From: Rhodospirillaceae bacterium
Lineage (GTDB): Bacteria; Pseudomonadota; Alphaproteobacteria; UBA6615
Direction of reading: 5' to 3'
Length of the DNA: 64,000 bases
Assembly: GCA_002713365.1 (NCBI GenBank)
Contig: PASR01000011.1
Coordinates: forward strand, 229,856 to 293,855
This document shows positions 1-10,918 of the stretch, piece after piece. The number at the start of each line of letters is the position of its first letter. The first letter of the stretch is position 1. The notes beneath the pieces were generated by a model, which did not search any database, had not been told where the DNA came from, and saw only the letters and a list, made by a program, of their open reading frames with translations. A program made the position numbers and the translations under genes.

Positions 1-274
1 TTTAGATCTGTGCAAGGATTAGACTAAGCAGTCTTTGGCCTAATAGGCTATGAGGTAATCCCAGTTTATTATAAAGCTATCTTTTACAGAGGTATATCAA
101 GACATTGGCCTTTTTTATATTTTACTTTAAGTTTCCTGGCTTAACTTCGGCTACTAAGGATAGTTATTGATACATAGTTTGTCTAAGCCCCTAACCGTAA
201 TATTACAGCTTACGATATCTTTATCTGATCGGGGCATCCTCAATTAAAAGCCCTAATATGCAGGAGGTTTTACT

Positions 275-1264
275 GTGGAATTCGACTATAAATCAATTAC
301 ACCAGAGTCTAAAAGACTACTTATTAACGGTCATCAAAATAAGGAAATGGCACAAATATTGGATTCTATTATAGCTAATGGTATTACACTATTGCCTGAT
401 AATAGGGATGGAGATATTGAAAATATATGTGGAATAAATGTTACCCATCGTTTTGTTAAATCCGCCGGAGAGAGTGAAAAGATAGAATGGCATTTTGTTG
501 AGGCGGGTCAGGGAGAGGTACTATTGTTATTGCATGGTATTCCCCAATCATGGAGAATGTGGACGCCTATATTACCTGAATTATCCAAATCCTTTCGGTG
601 TATAGCTATTGACCTTAAAGGATACGGGCAATCATATAAGGGAAGAGGTGATTACAGACATGAGGGCGTTGCAGATCAGGTTGTTAGTTTATTAGATGAG
701 TTGGGAATTGATAAGTTTTCCATGTTCAGTCATGACAGAGGTACTGTACAAGCTGACTTTATAGCTGCAAAAAATAATGAACGCATTATAAGTTGGGTGC
801 GAGGTTCTCAACATCTGATTCACTATCACCCTGATTTATCGCCCCAAGAGCATCTTTTTTCAGAGATTGAATCTCGAGAAATACTTCAAAACCCTGTTAA
901 GGTAATTGATCATATATATCGATGGCTATGCAAATACCCGATTGAACAACCTTTTGTTGAGCTTGCTGTTCAAGAATTTTCTCGTCCAGGGGTTGGCCTG
1001 GCGGTTGAAAGATATTTTCAGTCTTCTACTTTTCGTAAAGACTGGATTGATCGCAGAACACGTTTAATTCCTTTTTGGAAAATGCCCATGCTCGTTCTGC
1101 AGGGGTTAGAAGAGCCATCAATGCCCATAGAAAATTATGAGGGAATAGAAAAATATATGCCAGACGCGAGATTAGAGTTTATTGATGCGGGACATTTTTA
1201 TGTTGAAGAAAATCCGAGAAGTACAATTGAAAAGGTTATGCAGTTTTTTATGACGGTAAGTTAG
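275..1264 (+). CDS. alpha/beta hydrolase (epoxide hydrolase/haloalkane dehalogenase-like, Asp nucleophile)
   Basis: HGIPQSWRMW oxyanion motif and SHDRGT nucleophile elbow; GTG start preceded by AGGAGG. Confidence 0.85.
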   Translation: MEFDYKSITPESKRLLINGHQNKEMAQILDSIIANGITLLPDNRDGDIENICGINVTHRFVKSAGESEKIEWHFVEAGQGEVLLLLHGIPQSWRMWTPILPELSKSFRCIAIDLKGYGQSYKGRGDYRHEGVADQVVSLLDELGIDKFSMFSHDRGTVQADFIAAKNNERIISWVRGSQHLIHYHPDLSPQEHLFSEIESREILQNPVKVIDHIYRWLCKYPIEQPFVELAVQEFSRPGVGLAVERYFQSSTFRKDWIDRRTRLIPFWKMPMLVLQGLEEPSMPIENYEGIEKYMPDARLEFIDAGHFYVEENPRSTIEKVMQFFMTVS

Positions 1265-1411
1265 GTGCAAACCTACTATTATTATTGCTGTAAATATTGA
1301 TTTTATGGAGAATTATATAAAAATTGAAAAAACAATTAAAAATTGATATAGATTTATTTTAATACTTATTAATTGGAAAATAACTTACTGTTTAAGAATA
1401 TGGAAACATAA

Positions 1412-2263
1412 ATGGTATTAAAAGAATCTGAGATACTCGCCAGGGATCCATTTTCGCCTCAGGGTATGAAAGAGGCAAAGACGAAACTACTATCAAGTAA
1501 GCTAGACCGCAAAAATAAATCTAAGCAAATAAGTAACCTAAATGAAAATGGCTACGTAATTCTGGAAAGAGTTATTAATCTCGATAAAGTCCATTCTATA
1601 TTTAATGAATGTTGTAATCTTCTTTATGAAGTGTCTAATGGTTCTTCTAGTTTTAGTGGGTTTAATACCCAAAGATTATTCAATTTAGTGGCACGCACTC
1701 GAGTACTAGATGATCTTCTTTTATTTCCAGATCTAATTGCGATAGTAGAAGGCTATCTCGATGATCAAATACAGTTATCTGTAGCTAGCTTAATAAACGT
1801 TAAGCCGGGGGAGACATCGCAGCCTCTACATCGTGATGATAGTCTTTACCCGTTAATACGTCCTCGTATCCCATTAACTGTAAATGCAATGTGGTCAATC
1901 ACGAAATTTACTAAAGAAAATGGAGCAACACATTTGTTACCATCTTCACATAAACTACAGGAAGAATCTGTTCCTAATAAACCTATAACTGTAACCGCTG
2001 AGATGCCAGCAGGTTCAGTCATGCTTTACGACGGTTCACTTTTTCATGCCGCAGGTTCTAATTTATCCGATAACGATCGCCTTGGCTTATCTGTTGTTTA
2101 CAGTAGAGCTTGGCTGCGTCAACAAGAGAACCAATTTCTTGGAGTTCCTCCTAAGATTGCTAGAACATTGCCCCGACAGATGCAAAAGTTAGTAGGCTAT
2201 TGGGTCGTAAATAACTTTCTTGGGTACCTTAATAATGAAAGTCCAAGTCGACTACTTGACTAG
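1412..2263 (+). CDS. phytanoyl-CoA dioxygenase (PhyH) family protein
   Basis: HRDD...(H) Fe/2-OG motif, 'GATHLLPSSHK', 'AGSVMLYDGSLFHAAGSN'. Confidence 0.8.
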   Translation: MVLKESEILARDPFSPQGMKEAKTKLLSSKLDRKNKSKQISNLNENGYVILERVINLDKVHSIFNECCNLLYEVSNGSSSFSGFNTQRLFNLVARTRVLDDLLLFPDLIAIVEGYLDDQIQLSVASLINVKPGETSQPLHRDDSLYPLIRPRIPLTVNAMWSITKFTKENGATHLLPSSHKLQEESVPNKPITVTAEMPAGSVMLYDGSLFHAAGSNLSDNDRLGLSVVYSRAWLRQQENQFLGVPPKIARTLPRQMQKLVGYWVVNNFLGYLNNESPSRLLD

Positions 2264-2325
2264 TATAAACTTTTTTTAAAAAATACAAATTAAGGTTATT
2301 ATTTTAGTATTTGGGGGCGATTATA

Positions 2326-2943
2326 GTGGAAATAGCTTGTCTGGACCTAGAAGGCGTCCTAATACCTGAGGTGTGGATTGCATTTTCAGAAAGCACAGGA
2401 ATCAAAGAATTGCGTGCTACTACGCGTGATATTCCTGATTATGATGTTTTGATGAAGCAGCGATTAAAAATACTTAATCAAAATAATTTAACGATATATG
2501 ATATTCAAGAAGTTATCGGCAGAATGGAGCCTTTACCAGGCGCTATATCGTTTTTGGAATGGCTTCAAGAAAGATTTCAGGTAATAATATTGTCAGATAC
2601 ATTTTATGAGTTTTCAGAGCCTTTTATGCGTAAGCTAGGTTGGCCCACTCTATTTTGTCATAGTCTAATTACAGATAGTGAAGGTAACGTTATTGATTAT
2701 AAATTACGACAGCCGGATCCTAAACGAGCATCAGTAAAAGCCTTACATTCACTTAAATATAGAGTTATTGCTGCCGGGGACTCATATAATGATACAACTA
2801 TGCTTAAAGAAGCCGATGTTGGCATTCTTTTCCATGCACCGGAAAACGTAATTAAGGAATTTCCTCAGTTTGAGTCAGTTCAAGATTTTAACTCTCTTCG
2901 TAAATCTTTTATAGCCGGTAGCGACAGATCTATAAGACTATAA
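2326..2943 (+). CDS. thrH: HAD-family phosphoserine phosphatase / homoserine phosphotransferase (ThrH-like)
   Basis: CLDLEGVLIPEVW...AAGDSYNDTTML; GTG at 2326 preferred over the TTG at 2311 because it gives the usual N-terminus MEIACLDLEG. Confidence 0.8.
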   Translation: MEIACLDLEGVLIPEVWIAFSESTGIKELRATTRDIPDYDVLMKQRLKILNQNNLTIYDIQEVIGRMEPLPGAISFLEWLQERFQVIILSDTFYEFSEPFMRKLGWPTLFCHSLITDSEGNVIDYKLRQPDPKRASVKALHSLKYRVIAAGDSYNDTTMLKEADVGILFHAPENVIKEFPQFESVQDFNSLRKSFIAGSDRSIRL

Positions 2944-2957
2944 TTTAAGTATTATTT

Positions 2958-4859
2958 TCAGCTAGTTTTGGCTTTTTCTAATGCTTCTTGTTCTTCTATC
3001 CAACGTTTTTCTGCTATATCTAATTCTTTTTGTAAATGCCCAATTTGAATTTGTAGGGCTTGTGCTTCATCAGGTTGCTCTTTGTAAAACTTTGGGTTCT
3101 TAAGACTTTCTAATATTTGTGATTTTTCTTCGCTCAAGCGTACTAATTCATTTTCTGCATCTCTAGCTGCTTTTCGCAGTACAGTAATAGATTTGCGCTG
3201 TTCTGCCGCCAGACGCCGCTTATCTTTTTTACTAGAAAGACTAGTTTTTAATGGTTGGGTTCTTTCTTTCTGATGTTTTTTATTATGTTTAATGGACCGA
3301 TTTTGGCTAATTAGTAAACTTCTATAATCAGAAATATCTCCATCATAATTTTGTATTGTATTATTAGCAACTAGCCAGAAGCGGTCGACAGTAAGTTCAA
3401 GTAGATGAGGGTCATGGCTGACCAATATAACGGCTCCAGGAAACCCATTTATAGCTTGAATAAGGGCTTCTCTTGACAGTATGTCTAGATGGTTAGTTGG
3501 TTCATCAAGTAACAGTATGTGGGGTTTCGCTAATGCAATTTTAGCAAAAAGCAATCTAGCCTTCTCGCCTCCAGACAATTGTTTAATGGTTCCGAAAACC
3601 ATATCTTGATTAAAACCATATGCACCTAAATGACGGCGAATAGATTCTATCGGTTCTTTAGAATATATTTTAGTTATCGAATCTATTGGAGATATTGAAG
3701 GGTCTAATTCATCAGTAAGGTCTTGAGAAAAGTAACCAATACGTAATTTAGAAGATTTTATTATATTACCCGACATTTCTTTAATTACGCCGGCTAGAAG
3801 TTTTACAAAGGTAGATTTACCATTACCATTTGCTCCAATCAGTGCCACTCGATCATCATTGTCTAACCTCAATGAAATGTTTTCCAGGACTTTTATGTCT
3901 TCATATCCAACATCTACTCCCTCAAGACTATAGAGTGGCGGAGGTAATTCGGATATTTTGGAAAATATAAAATTAGGAGCTTTTTCTTCTAAGGTCTCTG
4001 TAAGAGGGACCATACGTTCGAGCATTTTAAGACGACTTTGGGCCTGTTTAGCTTTTGTTGCTTTTGCACGGAAACGAGCTACGAAAGCCTCCATATGCGC
4101 TCTCTGGGCATTTTGTTTGACTCGTTGTTTAGCATTTAATTCCTGCTTGAGCCGTCGAGATTCTTCAAACCTATCGTAATTTCCTTTGTATGAGGTTAGA
4201 TTTTTTCCCTCAAGGTGTATTATGTGATCCACTGCTGTATTAAGTAATTTGCGATCATGGCTTATTAATAATACAGTTCCATCATATCTTGAAATATAGT
4301 CCTCGAACCATAAAACTGCTTCTAAATCGAGATGATTGGTTGGTTCGTCAAGTAACAGAAGGTCTGGATTAGTAAATAGCAAGGACGCTAAGGCAACACG
4401 CATACGCCATCCACCAGAAAAAGAGTTACAGGCTCGACATTGAGCCTCTTGGTCAAAACCCAGCCCAGCGAGTATGCGTGCTGCGCGTGCTTCTGCGCTG
4501 TGAGCATTCAAGTTTGTAAGTTTATCGTGTATTTCAGATATTCGATTAGGATCGGTTGCTGTCTTTGCTTCTTCCCAAAGAGATACTAATTCTTTATTAG
4601 ATTCTATTACCGTATCTACAAGACTTTTTGGACCGTTTGGAGCATCTTGGCTGGTTACACCTATAGTCCATCGATGCGGGATTTCTATACTGCCACCGTC
4701 TGATTGTAATTTATTAATTATCAGCTGGAACAGAGTTGTTTTACCAGTGCCATTACGTCCGACTAATCCCACTTTCGTACCAGGATTTATAACAGCATTT
4801 ACCTGGTCAAGTAATATTCGATCTCCAATTCGATAAGTTAGATTATTTATTTTTAACAT
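2958..4859 (-). CDS. ABC-F family ATP-binding protein (two ABC domains, Uup/YheS-like)
   Basis: two Walker A (GRNGTGKTT, GANGNGKST), two LSGGE/FSGGW signatures, no membrane segments, C-terminal coiled coil. Confidence 0.9.
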   Translation of the reverse strand: MLKINNLTYRIGDRILLDQVNAVINPGTKVGLVGRNGTGKTTLFQLIINKLQSDGGSIEIPHRWTIGVTSQDAPNGPKSLVDTVIESNKELVSLWEEAKTATDPNRISEIHDKLTNLNAHSAEARAARILAGLGFDQEAQCRACNSFSGGWRMRVALASLLFTNPDLLLLDEPTNHLDLEAVLWFEDYISRYDGTVLLISHDRKLLNTAVDHIIHLEGKNLTSYKGNYDRFEESRRLKQELNAKQRVKQNAQRAHMEAFVARFRAKATKAKQAQSRLKMLERMVPLTETLEEKAPNFIFSKISELPPPLYSLEGVDVGYEDIKVLENISLRLDNDDRVALIGANGNGKSTFVKLLAGVIKEMSGNIIKSSKLRIGYFSQDLTDELDPSISPIDSITKIYSKEPIESIRRHLGAYGFNQDMVFGTIKQLSGGEKARLLFAKIALAKPHILLLDEPTNHLDILSREALIQAINGFPGAVILVSHDPHLLELTVDRFWLVANNTIQNYDGDISDYRSLLISQNRSIKHNKKHQKERTQPLKTSLSSKKDKRRLAAEQRKSITVLRKAARDAENELVRLSEEKSQILESLKNPKFYKEQPDEAQALQIQIGHLQKELDIAEKRWIEEQEALEKAKTS

Positions 4860-5084
4860 ATATCAATGTTTATTTTGAAATTTTAGATATTTAGGGTTTA
4901 GCTATTACGTATTAATAGATAGTTATACTGATAATTAGTCATTATCTAGCTGTCCATATATTTTAGATATGACAATTAATAAAACAAAGTGTACCAATAA
5001 GTTACATCAATAGAGATTTATTTCTGACTTTTAGTAAATTAAATCGGACTATCTTATTTTTAGCCTTGTTTCTTATTGTAATGG

Positions 5085-5939
5085 ATGGAGAAAATTATGA
5101 GCACTAATACTCATTCATCATCAGTTAATGTGGTAGATATTATAGAACGCAAAGGTGGCGAGCCTATAGTAAGTCTAACAGCTTATACTACGCCTATTGC
5201 TAGAATTGTAGATAGCCATTGTGATTTTGTACTAGTGGTGGATAGTGTTGGAATGGTACATCATGGTCTAAATTCAACTTTAGGCGTCACCATGGAAATG
5301 ATGATTATGCATGGCAAAGCAGTGCGTCGCGGTCTCAAACATGCGATGTTGGTAGTTGATATGCCTTTTGGTAGCTATGAGGAAAGTAAAGAACAGGCAT
5401 TTCGTAATGCTGCAACAATTATGCGAGAGACTTCTTGTGAGGCGATTAAACTAGAGGGAGGGATTCATATGGCTGAAACTATTGAGTACCTTACTAATCG
5501 TGGAATTCCCGTTATGGCACATGTCGGATTAACCCCTCAGTCAGTTAATGTTTTCGGTGGATACAATGTTCAAGGGCGAGGTGAGGATAGTAAACGTGTG
5601 CTAAGGGATGCAGTATCAGTATTTGAATCAGGGGCTTTTTCAGTAGTTCTTGAAATGGTTACGGAATCGATAGCTGACCAAATAACCCAAACTGTGGGTA
5701 TTCCAACAATCGGTATTGGGGCATCAGCAGCATGTGATGGGCAAATATTGGTGGTTGATGATCTTTTAGGTATGTTTACTGATTTTACACCTAAGTTTGT
5801 AAAACAATATGCACGTATGGGTTTAGATGCAGATAAAGCTATAAAAGAATATGCTATGGATGTAAAAAACCGTAATTTCCCGGCCCCTGAACATGTGTTT
5901 GGGAATAAAAAGCCTTCCTCTAATAAGGATCAAAAGTGA
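5085..5939 (+). CDS. panB: 3-methyl-2-oxobutanoate hydroxymethyltransferase
   Basis: full-length PanB-like protein; adjacent to and overlapping panC. Confidence 0.95.
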   Translation: MEKIMSTNTHSSSVNVVDIIERKGGEPIVSLTAYTTPIARIVDSHCDFVLVVDSVGMVHHGLNSTLGVTMEMMIMHGKAVRRGLKHAMLVVDMPFGSYEESKEQAFRNAATIMRETSCEAIKLEGGIHMAETIEYLTNRGIPVMAHVGLTPQSVNVFGGYNVQGRGEDSKRVLRDAVSVFESGAFSVVLEMVTESIADQITQTVGIPTIGIGASAACDGQILVVDDLLGMFTDFTPKFVKQYARMGLDADKAIKEYAMDVKNRNFPAPEHVFGNKKPSSNKDQK

Positions 5940-6793
5940 AAATTCCAATCGTTCGAACTTTATCCGCTCTGCAAAAAATAACTAGGGAATGGCGAACGGC
6001 TAATAAAGAAATATCTGTTGTGCCCACAATGGGGGCATTGCATGCTGGCCATTTAAGTCTTGTTCGTGAAGCTAAATCTATGTCTGATAAAGTTATAGTA
6101 ACTTTATTTGTTAACCCCACTCAGTTTAACAATACAAAAGATTTAAAAAGTTATCCTCGTAGCGAAGAAGATGATATAAAAAAGCTTGAATCCTTTAATA
6201 TTGATTTGCTTTACGCACCGGAAAATCATGAAATTTACCCAGAGGGTTATGCTACGCAGATATCTGTTTCTGGCGTTAGTGAAGGTCTTTGTGGCGATCA
6301 TCGGCCTGGCCATTTTAATGCGGTAGCTACTGTGGTGGCAAAATTGTTAATTCAGACTTCAGCGAATATTGCACTTTTTGGAGAAAAGGACTACCAACAA
6401 TTGCATGTTATTAAGCGGATGGTAAAAGATCTTGATATACCGGTACGAATAGTTGGGTGTGAAACTATTCGAGAAACTGATCATCTTGCTATTTCTTCTC
6501 GAAATTTATTACTATCAGACAAAGATAGAAAACGAGCTCCAATACTTGCTAAAACACTTATGGATGCGGCTAAACGTATTGAAACTGGAGAGCCACAAAA
6601 AATTGTATTAGAAGACTCTATCAAAATACTTAGAAGTTCTGGTTTTCGAAGTATTGAATATCTTGAGCTAAGAGCAGAAAGTGACCTGAAAGTATTAGAG
6701 ATGGTAGATGAACCGGCTCGAATTTTAGCTTCTATTTATCTTGGTAATGTTAGATTAATAGATAATGTCAAAGTTAGATTTGGTAATAGTTAA
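5936..6793 (+). CDS. panC: pantothenate synthetase
   Basis: [32 protein letters not shown] motifs; GTG start overlapping panB stop. Confidence 0.95.
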   Translation: MKIPIVRTLSALQKITREWRTANKEISVVPTMGALHAGHLSLVREAKSMSDKVIVTLFVNPTQFNNTKDLKSYPRSEEDDIKKLESFNIDLLYAPENHEIYPEGYATQISVSGVSEGLCGDHRPGHFNAVATVVAKLLIQTSANIALFGEKDYQQLHVIKRMVKDLDIPVRIVGCETIRETDHLAISSRNLLLSDKDRKRAPILAKTLMDAAKRIETGEPQKIVLEDSIKILRSSGFRSIEYLELRAESDLKVLEMVDEPARILASIYLGNVRLIDNVKVRFGNS

Positions 6794-6868
6794 TATTAAT
6801 AAAGTCATAGCCAATGTTTATTTACAGTAATTTAAATATTACTACACAACCTATTGATAAGAAATATC

Positions 6869-7861
6869 ATGGATTTAATTAATAATTCTGTTTTACCGGT
6901 TTCTATAGCACCAATGATGGATTGGACCGATCGTCATGAACGGTTTTTTCTGAGACAGATTAGCAGGAGAGTACAACTTTACACAGAGATGATAACAACT
7001 AAGGCTATTCTGCTGGGTGATAGAAAAAGATTACTCAACTTCAATGGAGAAGAACATCCAATAATACTACAGCTTGGAGGTATTAATACTGAAGAGCTCT
7101 CTGAATGTGCACGGATTGGTGCTGATTTTGGTTTTGATGGTATTAATCTAAATGTCGGTTGTCCATCTGACAGAGTTCAACAGGGGGAATTTGGGGCCTG
7201 TTTAATGGCAACACCTGAATTAGTAGCGAAAGCTGTTGAGGTAATGCGAAATGCTGTGGATTTACCCATAACCGTTAAGCACCGTATTGCTATTGATGAT
7301 CAGGAAGAATGGCCTTGTATGAAGAAATTTGTACAAACAGTTTCCAACGCAGGATGCGAGCATTTTATTGTTCATGCCCGAAAAGCTTTTTTAAAAGGAC
7401 TGAGTGCCAAGGAGAATAGAGAAATACCCCCTCTAAGATATGATTTGGTATATAAATTAAAAAAAGAATTTCCATTTCTGACCATAAGTATAAATGGAGG
7501 AATAAATTCTATCGATTTAATTGAAGCACAACTTACATATGTTGATAGTGTTATGATTGGCCGTGAGGCTTATCAAAACCCATATTTTTTAGCTGATATA
7601 GATTCTAGAATTTTTGGAGATTTGGCTGATAAACCAACACGTCAAGATATTTTGGAAAGACTTTATCCCTATATCGAGGAGGCTATAGCGGGCGGGGTTC
7701 CACTTAAGTCAATTACCAGGCATATATTTGGTTTATTTAATGGACAGAAAGGTGCTCGTGCTTGGAGAAGATTTTTATCAGAAAATTCACCAAGGTTCGA
7801 AGGTAGTACTGTTGATGCTATTAATCTAATTAAAAATGCTTCGCATTTTGTCATCCAGTAA
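6869..7861 (+). CDS. dusA: tRNA-dihydrouridine synthase A
   Basis: IAPMMDWTDRHERFFLR, LNVGCPSDRVQQGEFGACLM; ATG 6869 preferred over TTG 6854. Confidence 0.92.
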   Translation: MDLINNSVLPVSIAPMMDWTDRHERFFLRQISRRVQLYTEMITTKAILLGDRKRLLNFNGEEHPIILQLGGINTEELSECARIGADFGFDGINLNVGCPSDRVQQGEFGACLMATPELVAKAVEVMRNAVDLPITVKHRIAIDDQEEWPCMKKFVQTVSNAGCEHFIVHARKAFLKGLSAKENREIPPLRYDLVYKLKKEFPFLTISINGGINSIDLIEAQLTYVDSVMIGREAYQNPYFLADIDSRIFGDLADKPTRQDILERLYPYIEEAIAGGVPLKSITRHIFGLFNGQKGARAWRRFLSENSPRFEGSTVDAINLIKNASHFVIQ

Positions 7862-7893
7862 AACTATAATTTTGCAATTTTCTGAATAAGATT

Positions 7894-8793
7894 TTATGTA
7901 TTATTATTCCTTAATTTAGTTAAAGCTTTTCGCAAATTACCATTAAATTGATTTAATAACTCCATTGAATCCGAAAAATTAAGGCCCATTGCTATAAGGA
8001 TAGCAACTTTTGGGTTATACTTTGCTTTATCTAGGGCATTAAGGGCTGTGTTCGTATCTACTTGAGATATTTCTGATACCATTTTTGTAGCCCGTTTTTT
8101 TAACTTGTCATTAGATGCCTGCACATCAACCATATAACTACCATATGTACGGTTGAGCCTTATCATGGTGAGGGTTGACAGCATATTTAGAGCTACTTTT
8201 TGAATTGTTCCGGCTGTCATGCGAGTTGATCCGCTAATCGCTTCGGCGCCTGAAGGAATGATAATTTTGCAATCTGCATTAAGCAAAATTGGGCTATATT
8301 CGTTATTAGCCAGGGCTATTGTTAATGCACCAGCAGCCTTAGCAGCTTCGCAAACAGCGACTGTATAAGGCGTAGAACCACTTGCTGATATAGCTACTAA
8401 TGCGTCGGCGTTGTTTAAAGCCATGTTTTTAACTTCAGTATTGGCTGCCGCAATATTATCTTCTGCTCCTTCCACCGGATTAGTTAACGCTTTTAATCCA
8501 CCAGCCATTAGAAAGCCTGAACGTTCTAAGGGCCAACCAAATGTTGGATTAAGCTCAGAACAATCTAAAACCCCCAAACGGCCAGAAGTTCCAGCTCCCG
8601 CGTAAATCAATCGTCCATCTTTCGTTAAATTTAAGTGTAAGGAGAGTTTTTCTGCGGCGTCTATGATACTATTTTTAGCGTTACGAGTCTTTTCTAAACC
8701 AACGACTTGTGAATCTAGCAAGAGATTAATAATCTCATTATTAGAGAGTATGTCCAGATCGTTATATAGCTCATCAAAATCTTCAGTATGCAT
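7894..8793 (-). CDS. murQ: N-acetylmuramic acid 6-phosphate etherase
   Basis: GAGTSGRLGVLD, SIS-domain, GSTRMTAGTIQKV. Confidence 0.93.
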   Translation of the reverse strand: MHTEDFDELYNDLDILSNNEIINLLLDSQVVGLEKTRNAKNSIIDAAEKLSLHLNLTKDGRLIYAGAGTSGRLGVLDCSELNPTFGWPLERSGFLMAGGLKALTNPVEGAEDNIAAANTEVKNMALNNADALVAISASGSTPYTVAVCEAAKAAGALTIALANNEYSPILLNADCKIIIPSGAEAISGSTRMTAGTIQKVALNMLSTLTMIRLNRTYGSYMVDVQASNDKLKKRATKMVSEISQVDTNTALNALDKAKYNPKVAILIAMGLNFSDSMELLNQFNGNLRKALTKLRNNNT

Positions 8794-8912
8794 GGGCCTA
8801 TAGTATAGTATTTTTTGTTAATGTTAGTTTACAACATCTAGTAACATAACTGCGTATTGTCTGCTTTAAAAATAAATATACAATTAATAATCATCATCTT
8901 AATAGGAAATTA

Positions 8913-9821
8913 ATGGTAGGAAAGTTATTTTGCTGTGTTGATGGAGGAGGTACTAAGACAAAGGTGGCCTTGTATAATGAAGAGGACCATCTTCTTGGTA
9001 TCACAAAAACTGGCCCAACTAATTTAACTTTATACGCTGATGATGCATGGAATATAATAACTAAGGCTCTATATGGATTAATTAGTAACGCTAGTATGGA
9101 AGCCTCTGTTATTAGTAATGTTCATTTTGGTATAGGAATAGCGGGAGCTAATAATTTAGATCAACGCAAAAACTTAATTGAAAAGTGTTTATTAGATTTT
9201 AAGGAGGTTAGAGTAGCTACTGACTCTTATATAGCTGCTCTAGGTGCACACGGCGGTCATCCGGGTGGGATAGTAATCGTTGGTACAGGGTCTGTGGGTT
9301 ACAGGATTAACAATGATAGTGAGTCAAAGCTAGTCGGAGGGTGGGGTTTTCCAGCCGGTGATCATGGAAGTGGCGCTTGGATAGGCAAAACTGCTATTAT
9401 ACAGACGCTACGTCTGATCGATGGTTGTTATGCAGGTAATAAAACGAAAATGCACCAAGCAATAATAACTCATTATGGTCCCACACGAAATGACTTCATG
9501 AAATGGCTATTTAAAGCTAATGCAACGAGTTATTCAGAAATAGCTCCAATTGTATTAGAGTATGCTAATAAACAAGACGAAGCAGCATTATCTATAGCTT
9601 TAGCTGCCGGTATTGAAATAGAGACACTTGCATTAGCATTGGATTGCAGTCGTAAAATGCCGTTATCTCTTATTGGTGGTTTAGCGACACCCTTATTGCC
9701 ATATCTGCCGGTCCTCTTGCGAGATTGGGTTCAAGACCCTATTGGAGACCCTATTAGTGGAGCATTAATGCTGGCTAAGGAACTTGTCCCAAACGAAAAT
9801 ATATATATAGGGGCGTCATAA
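8913..9821 (+). CDS. BadF/BadG/BcrA/BcrD-type N-acetylhexosamine kinase (NagK/MurK-like)
   Basis: CVDGGGTKTKVALY, VGTGSVGYR...GGWGFPAGDHGSGAWIG; flanked by murQ and nagA. Confidence 0.85.
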   Translation: MVGKLFCCVDGGGTKTKVALYNEEDHLLGITKTGPTNLTLYADDAWNIITKALYGLISNASMEASVISNVHFGIGIAGANNLDQRKNLIEKCLLDFKEVRVATDSYIAALGAHGGHPGGIVIVGTGSVGYRINNDSESKLVGGWGFPAGDHGSGAWIGKTAIIQTLRLIDGCYAGNKTKMHQAIITHYGPTRNDFMKWLFKANATSYSEIAPIVLEYANKQDEAALSIALAAGIEIETLALALDCSRKMPLSLIGGLATPLLPYLPVLLRDWVQDPIGDPISGALMLAKELVPNENIYIGAS

Positions 9822-9823
9822 GA

Positions 9824-10918
9824 ATGACGAAAATTAGTGGCAAAATTTTAACTCCTACAGGTTGGGTTTATGGCTGTATTGAATTCGATAATAAAATTTT
9901 TAAGGTTACCCCGGGAGAAGTGACTAAAGATGCATTAATTATTTTGCCAGGTTTTGTTGACTTACATGTACCAGGAGGTGGTGGAGGAGATGTTATGGAT
10001 GGCTATGATGCAATCAGGCGCTGCGCCACATTGCATGCCAAGCATGGCACAACTTCTTTTTTGGCAACAACGGTTACTGCACCTAATGAAAATATTATAA
10101 AGGCTGTTAAAGCCATACAGGAAGTATCAGTAGATAGGTATTTATCTGAGGCGAGAGTTCTAGGAGTGCATCTAGAGGGTCCTTATATTAACCCTAATAG
10201 GCTGGGAGCTCAGCCTCCATTTGCCCAGAAACCAGACATAGATTTTATTTCACGATTATGTAAATATGCACGTCTACGGCTTGTAACCTTGGCTCCCGAA
10301 TGTGATCCTCAAAACCTACTTTTAAAGTATTTAACTAAAAAAAACATTGTAGTACAGATTGGCCATAGCGCTGCTGATTATCAAGAAGTTATTCAAGCTT
10401 TGGATGATGGTGCCAGAGGTTTTACCCATCTTTATAATGCTATGTCTCCGCTGAATCACCGAAAGCCTGGAGTTGTAGGCGCAGCATTAGCGCATGGTGA
10501 TTATGCGGCTATTATTCCAGATCTAGTTCATGTAGCACCCGGAGCAATTTTAGCTGCATTTAGAGCTTTACCGCATTTATATTTTGTAACTGACGCCACC
10601 GCAGCTGCAGGTATGCCAGACGGTCAATATTCATTAGGTGGTCAAATTATAAATAAAAGTGGTGACAGTGTGTTCTTAGACGATCAAACACTTGCGGGGA
10701 GCGCTCTAACTATGGACCAGGCTTTACGTAATCTTGTGTCTATTGGAATGGATTTAGCTGATGCGGCATTACGTTTATCTACTATACCGGCTGATTTAAT
10801 AGGTGAATTCGAAAGAGGGCGCATAGAAGAAAATGCGTTTGCTGATTTTGTTGTATTGGAAAAGAATTTGGAAGTAGTTAAAGTTTTTGTAGAAGGAAAG
10901 TGTGTTTCTGAAAGCTAA
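9824..10918 (+). CDS. nagA: N-acetylglucosamine-6-phosphate deacetylase
   Basis: PGFVDLHVPGGGGGDVMD, LGVHLEGPYINP, GHSAADY, THLYNAMSP. Confidence 0.95.
   Translation: MTKISGKILTPTGWVYGCIEFDNKIFKVTPGEVTKDALIILPGFVDLHVPGGGGGDVMDGYDAIRRCATLHAKHGTTSFLATTVTAPNENIIKAVKAIQEVSVDRYLSEARVLGVHLEGPYINPNRLGAQPPFAQKPDIDFISRLCKYARLRLVTLAPECDPQNLLLKYLTKKNIVVQIGHSAADYQEVIQALDDGARGFTHLYNAMSPLNHRKPGVVGAALAHGDYAAIIPDLVHVAPGAILAAFRALPHLYFVTDATAAAGMPDGQYSLGGQIINKSGDSVFLDDQTLAGSALTMDQALRNLVSIGMDLADAALRLSTIPADLIGEFERGRIEENAFADFVVLEKNLEVVKVFVEGKCVSES

Noticed and set aside
1-274. Possible tRNA or structured RNA in the window's first 274 bp
   Set aside because: No cloverleaf with T-loop GTTCRA and acceptor pairing could be found by eye.
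3958-4179. Antisense or alternative-frame ORFs in the track (e.g. 3958-4179, 5920-6120, 7669-7854, 8411-8605, 14016-14452, 14860-15252, 16325-16841, 38100-38348, 59747-60214, 62064-62564)
   Set aside because: All lie opposite or inside strongly recognised genes, show no recognisable domain, and are best explained as chance open frames.
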